Source: Schleiferilactobacillus harbinensis DSM 16991
GTDB taxonomy: Bacteria; Bacillota; Bacilli; Lactobacillales; Lactobacillaceae
NCBI RefSeq assembly: GCF_000425885.1
Contig: NZ_AUEH01000006.1
Location: 28,778-92,777, forward strand
Length of the DNA: 64,000 nucleotides
Reading direction: 5' to 3'
Of the stretch, positions 33,287 through 43,436 are shown piece by piece. The notes below the pieces were generated by a model that did not search any database, was not told the origin of the DNA, and saw only the letters and a list, made by a program, of their open reading frames with translations. A program made the position numbers and the translations under genes. Position 1 is the first letter of the stretch. Each line of letters opens with the position of its first letter.

Positions 33287-35125
33287 ATGGATCAGCAGCA
33301 AATGATCGACCGGCAAAAACACATTCGGAATTTTTCCATCGTGGCCCATATTGACCACGGCAAGTCCACCATTGCAGATCGTATCCTCGAACTCACCCAT
33401 ACGGTGGCCGAACGGGATATGACCAACCAATTGCTGGACACGATGCCCTTGGAACGCGAACGGGGCATTACCATCAAGTTGAACGCAGTTGAATTGCACT
33501 ACCACGCCAAAGATGGCGAGACGTATATTTTTCACCTGATCGACACGCCGGGACACGTGGACTTCTCCTATGAAGTCTCCCGCTCCCTGGCCGCCTGTGA
33601 AGGGGCGATTCTGGTCGTGGATGCGGCCCAGGGCGTCCAGGCGCAGACATTGGCCAACGTTTATCTGGCTCTGGACAACGACCTGGAGATCATTCCGGTG
33701 ATTAATAAGATTGATCTGCCCAGTGCTCAGCCGGACGTGGTGAAGCAGGAAATTGAAGACATGATCGGCATCGATGCCTCCAATGCCGTGCTCGCCAGCG
33801 CTAAAGAGGGCGTTGGGATTCCCGAACTGTTGGAACGGATCGTCCATGATGTGCCCGCGCCAACAGGCGACGTAGAGGCCCCCTTGAAGGCGTTGATTTT
33901 TGACTCTAAATACGACAACTATCGCGGCGCAGTGCTCAGTGTCCGTTTATTTGATGGCACCGTTAAAGTTGGCGACCAAATCGAATTGATGAGCACCGGC
34001 AAAACATACGAAGTGACTGAAGTCGGCGTGATGTCTCCGGATGCCCAGCCCCGGGAAATGCTGATGGCGGGAGATGTCGGCTATTTAGCGGCATCAATTA
34101 AGACCGTTCAAGACACCCGGGTCGGTGATACGGTGACGTCCGCCGTCCATCCGGTCGCCAAGCCTTTGCAGGGTTACCGCCAGATTCAGCCGATGGTGTA
34201 TTCTGGGATGTATCCGGTGGAGAACGCCAAGTACGGCGAATTGCGGGAGGCCTTGGAGAAACTTCAGCTGAACGATGCTGCTTTGGAATTCACCCCTGAA
34301 ACTTCTCAAGCGCTGGGCTTTGGTTTCCGTTGCGGTTTCCTCGGTTTGCTGCATATGGACGTGGTCCAGGAACGGTTGGAGCGGGAGTATGATCTGGATT
34401 TGATCATGACTGCCCCAAGTGTGGACTACCACGTCATCACCACCGACGGCGACACCCACGTGGTGGACAATCCGGCGGATATGCCGGATCCCACTACGAT
34501 CAAGGAGATTCAAGAACCCTACGTGAAGGCCGAGATCATGGTGCTCAGCGACTATATCGGGGCGGTCATGGAATTGTGCCAGCGCAAGCGGGGCGAGTAT
34601 GTGACGATGAATTACCTGGATAAGTACCGGGTGAGCATTGTGTACGAGATGCCCTTGTCTGAAATCATTTACGATTTCTTCGACGAACTGAAGTCCAGTA
34701 CGAAGGGCTATGCTTCCCTGGATTATGATTTGATCGGCTATCGCGCCAGTGATCTGGTGAAGATGGATATTCTGATCAACGGCGAACCCGTCGATGCTCT
34801 GAGCTTCATCGTGCACAAAGATTTCGCCTATCAGCGCGGTCGGGATATTACCGCCCAGCTGAAGACGACCATTCCTCGGCAGCAGTTCGAGATTCCCATC
34901 CAAGCGGCCATCGGCAATAAGATTATCGCCCGAACGACCGTGAAGGCGTATCGGAAGAACGTGCTGGCCAAGTGTTACGGCGGCGATATCACGCGGAAGC
35001 GGAAGCTGCTGGAGAAACAGAAAGCTGGGAAGAAGCGGATGAAGGCTGTGGGAAATGTCGAAATTCCGCAGGAAGCATTCATGGCGGTGTTGAAGACCAA
35101 CGAAGACGAGACGCACGACAGATAG
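33287..35125 (+). CDS. lepA: Elongation factor 4 (LepA)
   Basis: LepA is a ribosome-associated GTPase related to EF-G. The 612-residue protein starts with [22 protein letters not shown] (P-loop), followed by [16 protein letters not shown] and NKIDLPSA, and carries the LepA-specific C-terminal domain ([19 protein letters not shown]). It is complete. The ribosome-binding site, AAAGTAGG, is ordinary. It normally follows dnaJ; here it is separated by the marR, MFS, oxidoreductase and glycosyltransferase genes. Confidence 0.97.
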   Translation: MDQQQMIDRQKHIRNFSIVAHIDHGKSTIADRILELTHTVAERDMTNQLLDTMPLERERGITIKLNAVELHYHAKDGETYIFHLIDTPGHVDFSYEVSRSLAACEGAILVVDAAQGVQAQTLANVYLALDNDLEIIPVINKIDLPSAQPDVVKQEIEDMIGIDASNAVLASAKEGVGIPELLERIVHDVPAPTGDVEAPLKALIFDSKYDNYRGAVLSVRLFDGTVKVGDQIELMSTGKTYEVTEVGVMSPDAQPREMLMAGDVGYLAASIKTVQDTRVGDTVTSAVHPVAKPLQGYRQIQPMVYSGMYPVENAKYGELREALEKLQLNDAALEFTPETSQALGFGFRCGFLGLLHMDVVQERLEREYDLDLIMTAPSVDYHVITTDGDTHVVDNPADMPDPTTIKEIQEPYVKAEIMVLSDYIGAVMELCQRKRGEYVTMNYLDKYRVSIVYEMPLSEIIYDFFDELKSSTKGYASLDYDLIGYRASDLVKMDILINGEPVDALSFIVHKDFAYQRGRDITAQLKTTIPRQQFEIPIQAAIGNKIIARTTVKAYRKNVLAKCYGGDITRKRKLLEKQKAGKKRMKAVGNVEIPQEAFMAVLKTNEDETHDR

Positions 35126-35141
35126 GCTGGGAGCTGAGCTG

Positions 35142-35360
35142 ATGGCCGAACACAAACAACGTACGTATCACATTCTCGCTGCCCTCTATATTGCGGCGTT
35201 TTTCGGCTTTGGTTTCTTCTTTGTGGCTTATGCCATGTATCGTCACCCTTGGTTTAATTTGCTCGCAATCGTTATCCTGGGCGGACTTCGCTTTGTCATC
35301 TGGCTGATCCATGACCCACCGCGCAAGCGCAGTGGGAAACTGCCGGGATTCTGGAAATAG
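35142..35360 (+). CDS. Small two-helix membrane protein
   Basis: This 72-residue protein has two hydrophobic segments (about residues 10-30 and 38-56) and a basic C-terminus (PPRKRSGKLPGFWK). It starts at an ATG with a GGGAG site, 17 bases after lepA, and is probably co-transcribed with it. I recognise no family. The strong hairpin that follows ends the transcript. Confidence 0.7.
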   Translation: MAEHKQRTYHILAALYIAAFFGFGFFFVAYAMYRHPWFNLLAIVILGGLRFVIWLIHDPPRKRSGKLPGFWK

Positions 35361-35366
35361 CATGTT

Positions 35367-35414
35367 AAAAACAGGTATGCCGCGGCTTCAATTGAAGCTG
35401 CGGCATACCTGTTT
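35367..35414. terminator. Bidirectional terminator
   Basis: A near-perfect inverted repeat joins AAAACAGGTATGCCGC with GCGGCATACCTGTTTT around a GC-CTTCAATTGAAG core. It has T runs on both strands and lies between two convergent genes, so it can end transcription from both sides. Confidence 0.9.
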
Positions 35415-35422
35415 TGGTTTTC

Positions 35423-36154
35423 TTACATAAAAATGACTTTATACAATCCAACAGCGGTAATCCCAGCCAGAAACGGTGCAACCACCGGAATCCATGCATA
35501 CTCCCATTGGGAGTCGCCCTTGTTTTTCAACGGAAACAACGCATGAACTAACCGCGGGCCCAAATCCCGGGCCGGGTTCAAGGCCGGGCCGGTCGGGCCG
35601 CCTAGGGAAGCGACGAGCGTACCGACTAAGAAACCCAAAGCCAGATGGGCTGTGCCCAAATTATTATGGAAGAAAGGGGCCCTGGTGATTCCAAGGGCGG
35701 AAAAAAAAAGAATAAATGAACCGATAAATTCATTGATGAACCCATTCAAATGACTGCCGGTAGCATCAATCGTGGAAAACGTGCCAAGAATCTTGTTTGA
35801 CTCCGTAGTCAAGTCATAGTGGGGCTTGTAAGCGGCAATGACCACCAGTTGGCCAGCAATGGCCCCGAGCATTTGGGCCGCAATATACGGGGCCACTTCA
35901 GCCCAGGGAAAAAGCCCGGCGGTGGCCAGCCCAATGGTGAACGCCGGGTTGATGTGGTTGCCTGAGATGCTCCCGAAGAGCAGGGCGGGAATCATCACCC
36001 CGGCCCCGTAGCCGACGGCAATCAGCATCCAATCGGATCCATTGCCCTTGGTGCCCTTGAGGTCGACGTTGGCAACAGCCCCGTTACCGAGAATGATCAT
36101 AATGGCAGTACCAATAAACTCTGCGGCGAGCCGCGCGATGAGTGAAAAATCCAT
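35423..36154 (-). CDS. Aquaglyceroporin / glycerol uptake facilitator
   Basis: This 243-residue MIP-family channel has six hydrophobic segments and the two NPA boxes, NHINPAFTIG near residue 70 and ALNPARDLGPR near 197. Asp after the second NPA (NPARD) is typical of glycerol-conducting members. It would pass glycerol or other small neutral solutes such as dihydroxyacetone or lactic acid; which one cannot be decided here. It is a single-gene unit convergent with the lepA cluster and shares the bidirectional terminator. No glycerol kinase gene is nearby. Confidence 0.92.
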   Translation of the reverse strand: MDFSLIARLAAEFIGTAIMIILGNGAVANVDLKGTKGNGSDWMLIAVGYGAGVMIPALLFGSISGNHINPAFTIGLATAGLFPWAEVAPYIAAQMLGAIAGQLVVIAAYKPHYDLTTESNKILGTFSTIDATGSHLNGFINEFIGSFILFFSALGITRAPFFHNNLGTAHLALGFLVGTLVASLGGPTGPALNPARDLGPRLVHALFPLKNKGDSQWEYAWIPVVAPFLAGITAVGLYKVIFM

Positions 36155-36244
36155 TTACTTTTCCAGCTTTCCTGAATAATGGCAAAACAAAATGTGTTGG
36201 CGACCGGGAACGCTGAAGGAAGCACAACACACGTGATGAAATAA

Positions 36245-36910
36245 TTACTCCGCCGAGGTGTATCCGGCACGCTCGGCGGTTTGACTATCGGTGAAATTGA
36301 CCCGGGCATCAGCCGGCACATCACTGGGTACGGCGTTAGCCGGATAGTACGTATGATTACTGGAGTCTCCGACCACGGCTGAGGCCGAAGAGGCGGATGA
36401 CTGACTACTGGCAGCTGCCTCAGAGGATGACTGTGCTGAGGCGGCCGCCTGAGACGCTGAAGCAGCACTGGCGGACTGGGCCGCTTCGCGAGCTGATGAT
36501 GCTGAGCGCGATGCCGCCGCGGCGCTGGCCCGGGACGCCTCTTGGACAGACGATGCCGACCGGGCGGCATCGTCTGATTGGGAAGCGGCCGATTCTGAGG
36601 CTGCCCGACTGCTTTGACTGGCCGCTTGCGCGTCCGCTCGGCTGCTGGCCTGCGCCGCTGAACTAGAGCGGGCACTGGCAGCTTGTTCCGCCGCCGTTTT
36701 TTCCGCGGCCGATTGACTGCGGTCCCCGCTGACGACCGCACCAAGACCCGTGAAGGTGAGCAGGGTGACCAGTAAGCCAACCCCTAAAACGAGGGCCGGG
36801 TGCTGCAGTTGCCGGCGGCGTATTGCCGCGATGATCAGCCAGAATAAACCGATCACCGCCATCGTCAGCCCAACGACCATCAAGCCAATCATTACCGTAC
36901 TCATCTGCAC
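36245..36910 (-). CDS. Membrane protein with long Ser/Ala-rich coiled segment
   Basis: The 221-residue protein has two N-terminal membrane helices (about residues 7-28 and 39-60), then about 120 residues made almost entirely of Ala, Ser, Gln, Arg and Glu. It ends with a compact segment, HTYYPANAVPSDVPADARVN then FTDSQTAERAGY. The end looks like a small folded domain reminiscent of the YH/GY pattern in Ada-type zinc pockets but without cysteines. The spacer could span the wall. Function is unknown. A minus-strand TATAAT (36930-36935) lies just upstream. Confidence 0.75.
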   Translation of the reverse strand: MQMSTVMIGLMVVGLTMAVIGLFWLIIAAIRRRQLQHPALVLGVGLLVTLLTFTGLGAVVSGDRSQSAAEKTAAEQAASARSSSAAQASSRADAQAASQSSRAASESAASQSDDAARSASSVQEASRASAAAASRSASSAREAAQSASAASASQAAASAQSSSEAAASSQSSASSASAVVGDSSNHTYYPANAVPSDVPADARVNFTDSQTAERAGYTSAE

Positions 36911-36958
36911 CCGCTTCCTTTCTCCCTCTATTATACGGGATTGCCCCGCCTTAAGGCA

Positions 36959-36993
36959 GAAAAAAAGGGCCGGTCGGCGGTCACCAACTGGCC
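36959..36993 (-). terminator. Terminator after the lipoprotein gene
   Basis: On the minus strand, GGCCAGTTGG pairs with CCGACCGGCC (one mismatch, one G-T) and is followed by CTTTTTTT. It ends the DUF-type lipoprotein gene and isolates it from the Ser/Ala-rich gene. Confidence 0.75.
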
Positions 36994-37003
36994 TGAAAAG
37001 GAA

Positions 37004-37504
37004 TTACTTTGTAATATCGATACTTTCTTCACCAATGACCTTGCCGAATGCGCCATTCCGGGCCGTCAGCTTAACAGCCGTCTTCTTGTCCTGCAAAGTA
37101 AAGTTCATAGCCGCCTGGGCGGACTTGCCCTTCTTCACTGGCGTGCTGGCCACGGTCAAGAACTTGTCCGCCGGGACACCGTTGGGGTCTAGCGTCTTCT
37201 TGCCTTGAGTAACTGTTAAGGTGTCGTTAAATGCGGTATCCGGAGTGATGGTATCACCACTGGTGTTTTTCAGTGTGTAATAAATGGCCACAACCGCATG
37301 GTCCGATTCGTTTCCTTTACTATTCGCCTTGAGTACCTTGGCCTGGTCAATTTTCACTGAATAGCCGCTGCGTTTGACAGTATCATCTTTGAAACCCGAA
37401 GTGACGGTGATGTTGCCGGCCCCGCTCTGGGTCGTACCTGAATTGCAGGCGCCTAATGCCACCGCGCTGAGTAATGTGATACCGATCAATGCCAATTTCT
37501 TCAT
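37004..37504 (-). CDS. Secreted lipoprotein, DUF5067/DUF4352-like
   Basis: The 166-residue protein begins with a lipoprotein signal peptide: MKKLALIGITLLSAVALGAC, with the lipobox LGAC placing the modified Cys at residue 20. The mature part is a beta-rich domain with VVAIYYTLKNTSGDTITPDT, the pattern of DUF4352/DUF5067 immunoglobulin-like lipoproteins. The start follows AAGGAGAG on the minus strand. Function is unknown; these domains sit outside the membrane. It is a single-gene unit with its own terminator. Confidence 0.8.
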   Translation of the reverse strand: MKKLALIGITLLSAVALGACNSGTTQSGAGNITVTSGFKDDTVKRSGYSVKIDQAKVLKANSKGNESDHAVVAIYYTLKNTSGDTITPDTAFNDTLTVTQGKKTLDPNGVPADKFLTVASTPVKKGKSAQAAMNFTLQDKKTAVKLTARNGAFGKVIGEESIDITK

Positions 37505-37596
37505 GAAGCAAATCTCTCCTTGTGTGTTAAAAATTAAAAGCCAACTTTACTAGTTTACTGGTCCAGACCACTTTGCACAAGGGGATTTTCACGCAT

Positions 37597-37624
37597 GAAA
37601 AAGACCGCCGCAAGGAAGCGGCGG
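37597..37624 (-). terminator. Terminator of the galactose operon
   Basis: On the minus strand CCGCCGC and GCGGCGG form a perfect 7-pair stem around TTCCTT, followed by TCTTTTTC. It lies 17 bases after the galR stop. Confidence 0.8.
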
Positions 37625-37640
37625 CTCATAATGCATCCGT

Positions 37641-38648
<1,008 letters not shown>

Positions 38649-40145
38649 CTAGTTAGCTTCTGTGACGTGTGTGATAAATTTGCGGAACCCGGCCTGGCCG
38701 GCAGCGTCCCGTTTGTAGACGCCGGCATCCATCAGCACCCGCAGGAAGACGCGGCCCACCGCCTGGCGGACGATATCTTCAACGGAGGCGGCAGAAATGC
38801 GCCCGGCATTATCCTTGGCCAGTTGTTCGGCCCAGGGCCGGTGATACTCTTTCATGGCATTCTTCTGGCCCAGCAGGAATTTCTCCACTTCGGCCAATTC
38901 ACTCTTGAGCCGGGCCGGTAAGACGGCCAAGCCCATCACTTCGATCAAGCCGATATTTTCTTTCTTGATGTGCTGCACGTCCTGATGCGGGTGGAAAATG
39001 CCGTCCGGATACTGGTCAGAGGTCTGATTGTCCCGCAGCACCAGATCCAGCTGATAGCCGCCATCCGCGGTGCGGGACGCAATCGGCGTCACCGTATGAT
39101 GCTGAATACCCTCGGTATAGGACCGAATATCTAGCCCCTCATCGGAATAGTTCTGCCAAGCGGCGCGAATTTCTTCGGCAGCTGGAATCAATGCCTCAGC
39201 GGTTTGTGCGGTCAGGCGAATGTCCGACATCGGCCAGTGGGCGATGCCAGCGGTCACGTCCGGGTGGGCGGGCCAAGCAAAGGTGCTGTCCAGCGGCGCC
39301 ACCGTCATCGGGAAGGTGTGCCGGCCGCCCTGATAATGTTCGTGGCTCAGCATTGAGCCGCCGACGATGGGCAGGTCGGCGTTGCTGCCGACAAAGTAGT
39401 GGGGCCATACCGTGACGATATGCAGCAGATTTACAAACGTCTGCCGGTTAATGTGCATCGGTTCATGGATCGTATCCAAGAAGATGCTGTGCTCATTAAA
39501 GTAGGCGTAAGGGGAATACTGGAACCCCCAGTGGTGGCCGTTGATATCGAAGCGAATGATCCGGTGGTTGCTGCGGGCAGGGAAGTCCAGCCGGCCCTTG
39601 TAGCCTTCGTTTTGTAAGCAGAGCTGGCATTGCGGGTAATTGTTGGTGTTTTTCTGCTGCGCCGCGGCCGCAATCGCCTTGGGGTCCTTTTCCGGCTTGG
39701 ACAAATTAATGGTGATTTCCAATTTGCCGTAATCCGTAGGCGTCAGATAACGAATGTTCTTCGCGATCCGGCGGGTTTGAATGTAGTCGTTGGCCTCGGA
39801 TAAGTGATGAAAATAGTTGGTGGCGGCTTCGGGAGAGTCGCGATACTGTTTCCAGAACTCACGATTCACTATGCCCGGAGTGGGGGTGTAGAGATCCATC
39901 AGCTGGTCGCCAAGGATATCCCGGTCCGGTTGGGAATCATCAATGACGCCAGTGGTCACGGCGTGATCGACTAATTCATTTTTCAAGTCAATCACATTCG
40001 TCGTTACGGTGGTCAGCGGCAGCGCGTCATCACCCACGAGGGCCAGAATCCGATTGTTCAGGTAAACATCATCGACGGCTTCATATTCCGGATTGGCGGC
40101 GATGATTGCGTTCACGAATGCCGCCACAAGTGCGGTCTTTGCCAT
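38649..40145 (-). CDS. galT: UDP-glucose-hexose-1-phosphate uridylyltransferase (type 2)
   Basis: GalT exchanges UMP between UDP-glucose and galactose-1-phosphate in the Leloir pathway. The 498-residue length and sequence (YPQCQLCLQNEGYKGRLDFP, then GGSMLSHEHYQGGRHTFPM) match the long Firmicutes GalT family, with the His-rich segment HEHYQGG. The ATG at 40145 is preceded by AAGAAGAG. It is transcribed between galE and galR. No lesion was seen. Confidence 0.94.
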   Translation of the reverse strand: MAKTALVAAFVNAIIAANPEYEAVDDVYLNNRILALVGDDALPLTTVTTNVIDLKNELVDHAVTTGVIDDSQPDRDILGDQLMDLYTPTPGIVNREFWKQYRDSPEAATNYFHHLSEANDYIQTRRIAKNIRYLTPTDYGKLEITINLSKPEKDPKAIAAAAQQKNTNNYPQCQLCLQNEGYKGRLDFPARSNHRIIRFDINGHHWGFQYSPYAYFNEHSIFLDTIHEPMHINRQTFVNLLHIVTVWPHYFVGSNADLPIVGGSMLSHEHYQGGRHTFPMTVAPLDSTFAWPAHPDVTAGIAHWPMSDIRLTAQTAEALIPAAEEIRAAWQNYSDEGLDIRSYTEGIQHHTVTPIASRTADGGYQLDLVLRDNQTSDQYPDGIFHPHQDVQHIKKENIGLIEVMGLAVLPARLKSELAEVEKFLLGQKNAMKEYHRPWAEQLAKDNAGRISAASVEDIVRQAVGRVFLRVLMDAGVYKRDAAGQAGFRKFITHVTEAN

Positions 40146-40175
40146 AATGTCCGTCTCTTCTTTCTGTCTCAGGGA

Positions 40176-41171
40176 TTAGCGCCGGTCGTTATAGCCGTTG
40201 GGATGAGTCTGATCCCAGTGCCAAGCCGTGGCAATGATCTTTTCCATGTCATCATATTGCGGCTCCCAGCCCAGTATCTTCTTGGCCTTTTCACTGGAAG
40301 CGACCAGAGTCGCCGGATCACCTGGCCGGCGCGGACCAACTTCGGCTGGAATCGGCTTGCCGGTGGCTTTACGCGCAGCGTCAACGATTTCCTTGTTCGA
40401 AAAGCCGTGGGAAGACCCCAGGTTGAAGGCGGTGGAGTCATTGCCTTGCTTCAAGTATTCCATCGCTAAGATATGGGCATCGGCGAGGTCCATCACGTGG
40501 ACGTAATCTCGAACGTTGGTGCCGTCTTTGGTGGGATAGTCGCCGCCAAAGATGGTCAGCTTATCCCGTTGGCCCTTGGCCACTTGCAGAATGATGGGAA
40601 TCAGGTGGGTTTCCGGATGGTGGTCTTCACCGATAGAACCATCATCCTTGGCCCCCGCCACATTGAAGTAGCGCAGCGCGACGAACTTGATGCCGTAAGC
40701 CGCATCGGCCCAGTGGATGATCTTTTCCATGGCCAGCTTGCTTTCGCCGTATGGGTTGGTGGGAATCTGCGGATCGGTTTCCTTGATTGGCACTTGCTTG
40801 GGTTCACCGTAAGTGGCCGCGGTGGAGGAGAAGACGATGCGTTTCACGCCGGCATCGCGCATGACTTCCAAGAGGGCGGTCATGCCGTAGGTGTTGTTAT
40901 CAAAGTACTTTAATGGATCGCTCATGGACTCGGGCACAATGGAGAAGGCCGCGAAGTGGATCACGTTGTCAATGTTCTCTTTGTCGAAGACTTCGCGCAT
41001 GAAAAGCTTGTCCCGCACATCGCCTTGATAGAAACGCGCTTTGGCGTTGATCGCCTTTTCGTGGCCGGTGATTAAATTATCGACCACGGCCACGTCGTAC
41101 CCTTTGTCCACCAAGCGGTCTACCGTATGGGACCCAATGTAGCCAGCGCCGCCTAATACTAATACTGTCAT
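40176..41171 (-). CDS. galE: UDP-glucose 4-epimerase
   Basis: GalE interconverts UDP-galactose and UDP-glucose. The 331-residue protein has the NAD motif [17 protein letters not shown] at the N-terminus, [10 protein letters not shown], and the catalytic [10 protein letters not shown] (Tyr-x-x-x-Lys). The C-terminal substrate-binding region ends with GWDPQ-like [14 protein letters not shown] site precedes the ATG. It lies between galK and galT in the Leloir operon. Confidence 0.96.
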   Translation of the reverse strand: MTVLVLGGAGYIGSHTVDRLVDKGYDVAVVDNLITGHEKAINAKARFYQGDVRDKLFMREVFDKENIDNVIHFAAFSIVPESMSDPLKYFDNNTYGMTALLEVMRDAGVKRIVFSSTAATYGEPKQVPIKETDPQIPTNPYGESKLAMEKIIHWADAAYGIKFVALRYFNVAGAKDDGSIGEDHHPETHLIPIILQVAKGQRDKLTIFGGDYPTKDGTNVRDYVHVMDLADAHILAMEYLKQGNDSTAFNLGSSHGFSNKEIVDAARKATGKPIPAEVGPRRPGDPATLVASSEKAKKILGWEPQYDDMEKIIATAWHWDQTHPNGYNDRR

Positions 41172-41244
41172 TAAAATACCTCCATTGATCTGTGCTGTGT
41201 GTGTTGTTGTGTTGTGGAAAATCGTGTTGCGGAGTTACCTGCTG

Positions 41245-42411
41245 TTACAGTTCAACCCGGTGCGGGCCGTCGGAAATTTCGGCGACATAGAAGTCGGCCG
41301 TATAACCGATCTTCTCTTTGTAGGTGTCGCCAACAGCTTTTTCGAAGGCCGGGATCGCATCGTCATGCACTAAAGCAATGGCGCAGCCGCCAAAACCAGC
41401 GCCAGTCATCCGCGCGCCGATCACGCCAGACTGCTGCCAAGCGGTATGGACCAGGGTATCCAGTTCTATACCAGTCACCTCATAATCATGTTCCAAGGAG
41501 ACATGGGAGGCGTTGACCAACCGGCCGAATTGGGCTAAGTCGTTGTTTTGCAGGGCATCAACAGCCTCCATGGTCCGTTGGTTTTCAACCACCGCGTGCC
41601 GCGCCCGCTTGATCAGTGTGCCGTCGTTGATCAGGTAGGTGTATTCGTCGAACTCTTCCAAGGACAGGGCACCGAGACTCTTCACGTCGTCGCCCTTTTG
41701 AATCAAGGCCAGGGCCTTTTCACATTCAGCTCGGCGTTCGTTGTACTTGGAATCGGACAATTGCCGCCGCTTGTTGGTGTTCATGATGATGATCTTGGCA
41801 TCGCCTAAGTTTAATTTTTGATAGGCATATTCCATGGTATTTGTATCCAATAGAATGGCGTGGTCTTTGCGGCCCATGGCAATGGCAAATTGATCCATGA
41901 TGCCGGAATTAACACCGATGAATTGATTCTCCACCCGTTGGCCCAGTTTAGCCATGTCCACCGGAGACATCGTAATCTGGAACTGGTCAGCCAATAAATT
42001 AGCCGTTACGAGTTCCAGTGCACTGGAGGAGGACAAACCCGCACCGTTGGGCAAGTTGCCCCAGAAGAAGATGTCGAGCCCGTGATCAATGGTTCCGGAT
42101 TCCGCCATAAATTTCGTGGTGCCGACAACGAAGTTGGCCCAATCGTAACCTGCTTTGTTTTCTAACTCGTCCAAGGGAACAGAAATGATCCCCTTGTCCG
42201 CAAAGTTGGCGGAATACAGCCGAAATTCGTGATCGGTCCGGGGCGCGACAACGGCGTATGTGCCTAAGCTAATGGCACAGGGGAAAACGTGCCCGCCGTT
42301 GTAATCCGTATGCTCGCCGATTAAGTTGATCCGCCCGGGTGCGAAGTACATCGCCTTTGCGGGGGTATTAAACTGTTGTTGGAATTGTTCCAGCAATTCT
42401 GAATGATTCAT
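41245..42411 (-). CDS. galK: Galactokinase
   Basis: GalK phosphorylates galactose at C1. The ATG at 42411 gives MNHSELLEQFQQQFNTPAKA and follows AAAGAGGTG; a longer frame runs back into the promoter and was rejected. The 388-residue protein has the galactokinase signature GRINLIGEHTDYNGG, the GHMP ATP motif GLSSSSALELVTANL and the C-terminal GGCAIALV. It is the first gene of galKETR and lies just downstream of the palindromic operator. Confidence 0.95.
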   Translation of the reverse strand: MNHSELLEQFQQQFNTPAKAMYFAPGRINLIGEHTDYNGGHVFPCAISLGTYAVVAPRTDHEFRLYSANFADKGIISVPLDELENKAGYDWANFVVGTTKFMAESGTIDHGLDIFFWGNLPNGAGLSSSSALELVTANLLADQFQITMSPVDMAKLGQRVENQFIGVNSGIMDQFAIAMGRKDHAILLDTNTMEYAYQKLNLGDAKIIIMNTNKRRQLSDSKYNERRAECEKALALIQKGDDVKSLGALSLEEFDEYTYLINDGTLIKRARHAVVENQRTMEAVDALQNNDLAQFGRLVNASHVSLEHDYEVTGIELDTLVHTAWQQSGVIGARMTGAGFGGCAIALVHDDAIPAFEKAVGDTYKEKIGYTADFYVAEISDGPHRVEL

Positions 42412-42443
42412 TGTGGACACCTCTTTCTTTATTCTGCAAATGT

Positions 42444-42490
42444 AGTATACCATGGATTTAGTAAATTTTACTAAATATCTTTTACTGAAT
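42444..42490 (-). promoter_or_regulatory. gal operon promoter with palindromic operator
   Basis: On the minus strand an extended -10, TGG-TATACT, maps to 42444-42452. The expected -35 region is occupied by a palindrome with 10-base arms, ATTTAGTAAA and TTTACTAAAT, around one central base (42456-42476). A related half-site, TTTACTGAAT, follows on the plus strand (42481-42490), 14 bases from the first. Binding here would block polymerase, consistent with GalR repression. No clear catabolite site was seen. Confidence 0.7.
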
Positions 42491-42604
42491 ATTTGCTGAC
42501 AGGTCGGGAACCTTATTGGGTCGGCGTTGGTGGCGCTTTATAAAATTTTAATAAGAGCGGTTGCAGTAGTTGACACGCCCACTGGCCGGCTTTGGGCACA
42601 AAGA

Positions 42605-42633
42605 TTGACGGCGGCCCGGCAATTCGCTAGCAT
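42605..42633 (+). promoter_or_regulatory. Candidate sortase promoter
   Basis: TTGACG (42605-42610) and TAGCAT (42628-42633) are spaced by 17 bases, about 40 bases before the sortase ATG. The -10 match is modest. Confidence 0.45.
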
Positions 42634-42674
42634 ATGGTTGTATACAATAGGACGAAAGGAGCGCGGCCCCGGGG

Positions 42675-43343
42675 ATGAAAAAAGCAGGCAGGCTCGTACT
42701 GCGTATTTTTTTAGGTTTGGTCTTTGCTATTGGCTTGGTGCTTATTTTTAATGAACCAATCAAGAACTGGTTGGTCAGTACGATGTCCGAGCGGCAGATG
42801 AACGTCAGCCGCCAGCAGATCCAGCAAAATGAATTGGCCAAGGGCGAATTCGATTTTTCCAAAGTCAAAAGCATCAATACCCAACAAGTCGTTCAGGCGG
42901 CGGTGAAAAGCGATGCCAGTGTGATCGGCAAGCTGGCCATTCCGGCTGTGGGCATGCACCTGCCCATCGTCAAAGGCCTCAGCGACACGGCGCTGTCCAC
43001 CGGCGGCGGCACGATGAAACCCGATCAAGTGATGGGGCAGGGGAATTACGCCCTGGCCGGGCACTACATGACCAACAAGGGCATTTTGTTTTCTCCTTTA
43101 GAAAGTACCCAACTGGGTCAGCGCATCTATCTGACCGATCTGGAACACGTTTATACCTATGAGATCACCTGGAAGAAAATCGTGGACCCCACGGCTGTCT
43201 ATCTGATCAATGACGTTGCGGGGACGGCCATGGTCACGTTGATCACCTGTGCGGACGGCGGCGTGAACCGCTGGGCGGTGCGCGGACATTTGATCAATAC
43301 GACGGTGGCTAACAAGCAAACGTTGGCGGTCTTTGCACCGTAG
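42675..43343 (+). CDS. srtA: Class A sortase
   Basis: Sortase A cleaves LPXTG surface proteins and attaches them to peptidoglycan precursors outside the membrane. The 222-residue protein has one N-terminal membrane helix (about residues 7-26) and the catalytic triad motifs LAGHYM (His), TLITCADGG (Cys) and RWAVRGHL (Arg). The ATG follows AAAGGAGCG. The gene stands alone with its own terminator, typical of the housekeeping enzyme. No LPXTG substrate is encoded in the window. Confidence 0.92.
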   Translation: MKKAGRLVLRIFLGLVFAIGLVLIFNEPIKNWLVSTMSERQMNVSRQQIQQNELAKGEFDFSKVKSINTQQVVQAAVKSDASVIGKLAIPAVGMHLPIVKGLSDTALSTGGGTMKPDQVMGQGNYALAGHYMTNKGILFSPLESTQLGQRIYLTDLEHVYTYEITWKKIVDPTAVYLINDVAGTAMVTLITCADGGVNRWAVRGHLINTTVANKQTLAVFAP

Positions 43344-43350
43344 CCTCGCT

Positions 43351-43379
43351 ATCCCTCGTTTCTTGAGGGATTTTTGTTT
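43351..43379 (+). terminator. Intrinsic terminator after sortase
   Basis: ATCCCTC (43351-43357) pairs with GAGGGAT (43365-43371) around GTTTCTT, followed by TTTTGTTT. Confidence 0.8.
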
Positions 43380-43390
43380 GCCCGCAATTT

Positions 43391-43399
43391 TGCTATAAT
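43391..43399 (+). promoter_or_regulatory. Extended -10 promoter of recJ
   Basis: TGC-TATAAT (43391-43399) is a consensus extended -10 element 38 bases before the recJ start and just after the sortase terminator. Confidence 0.65.
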
Positions 43400-43436
43400 G
43401 GAAGCCTTGGTTACGAACGAAAATGGAGGTCGCGAA

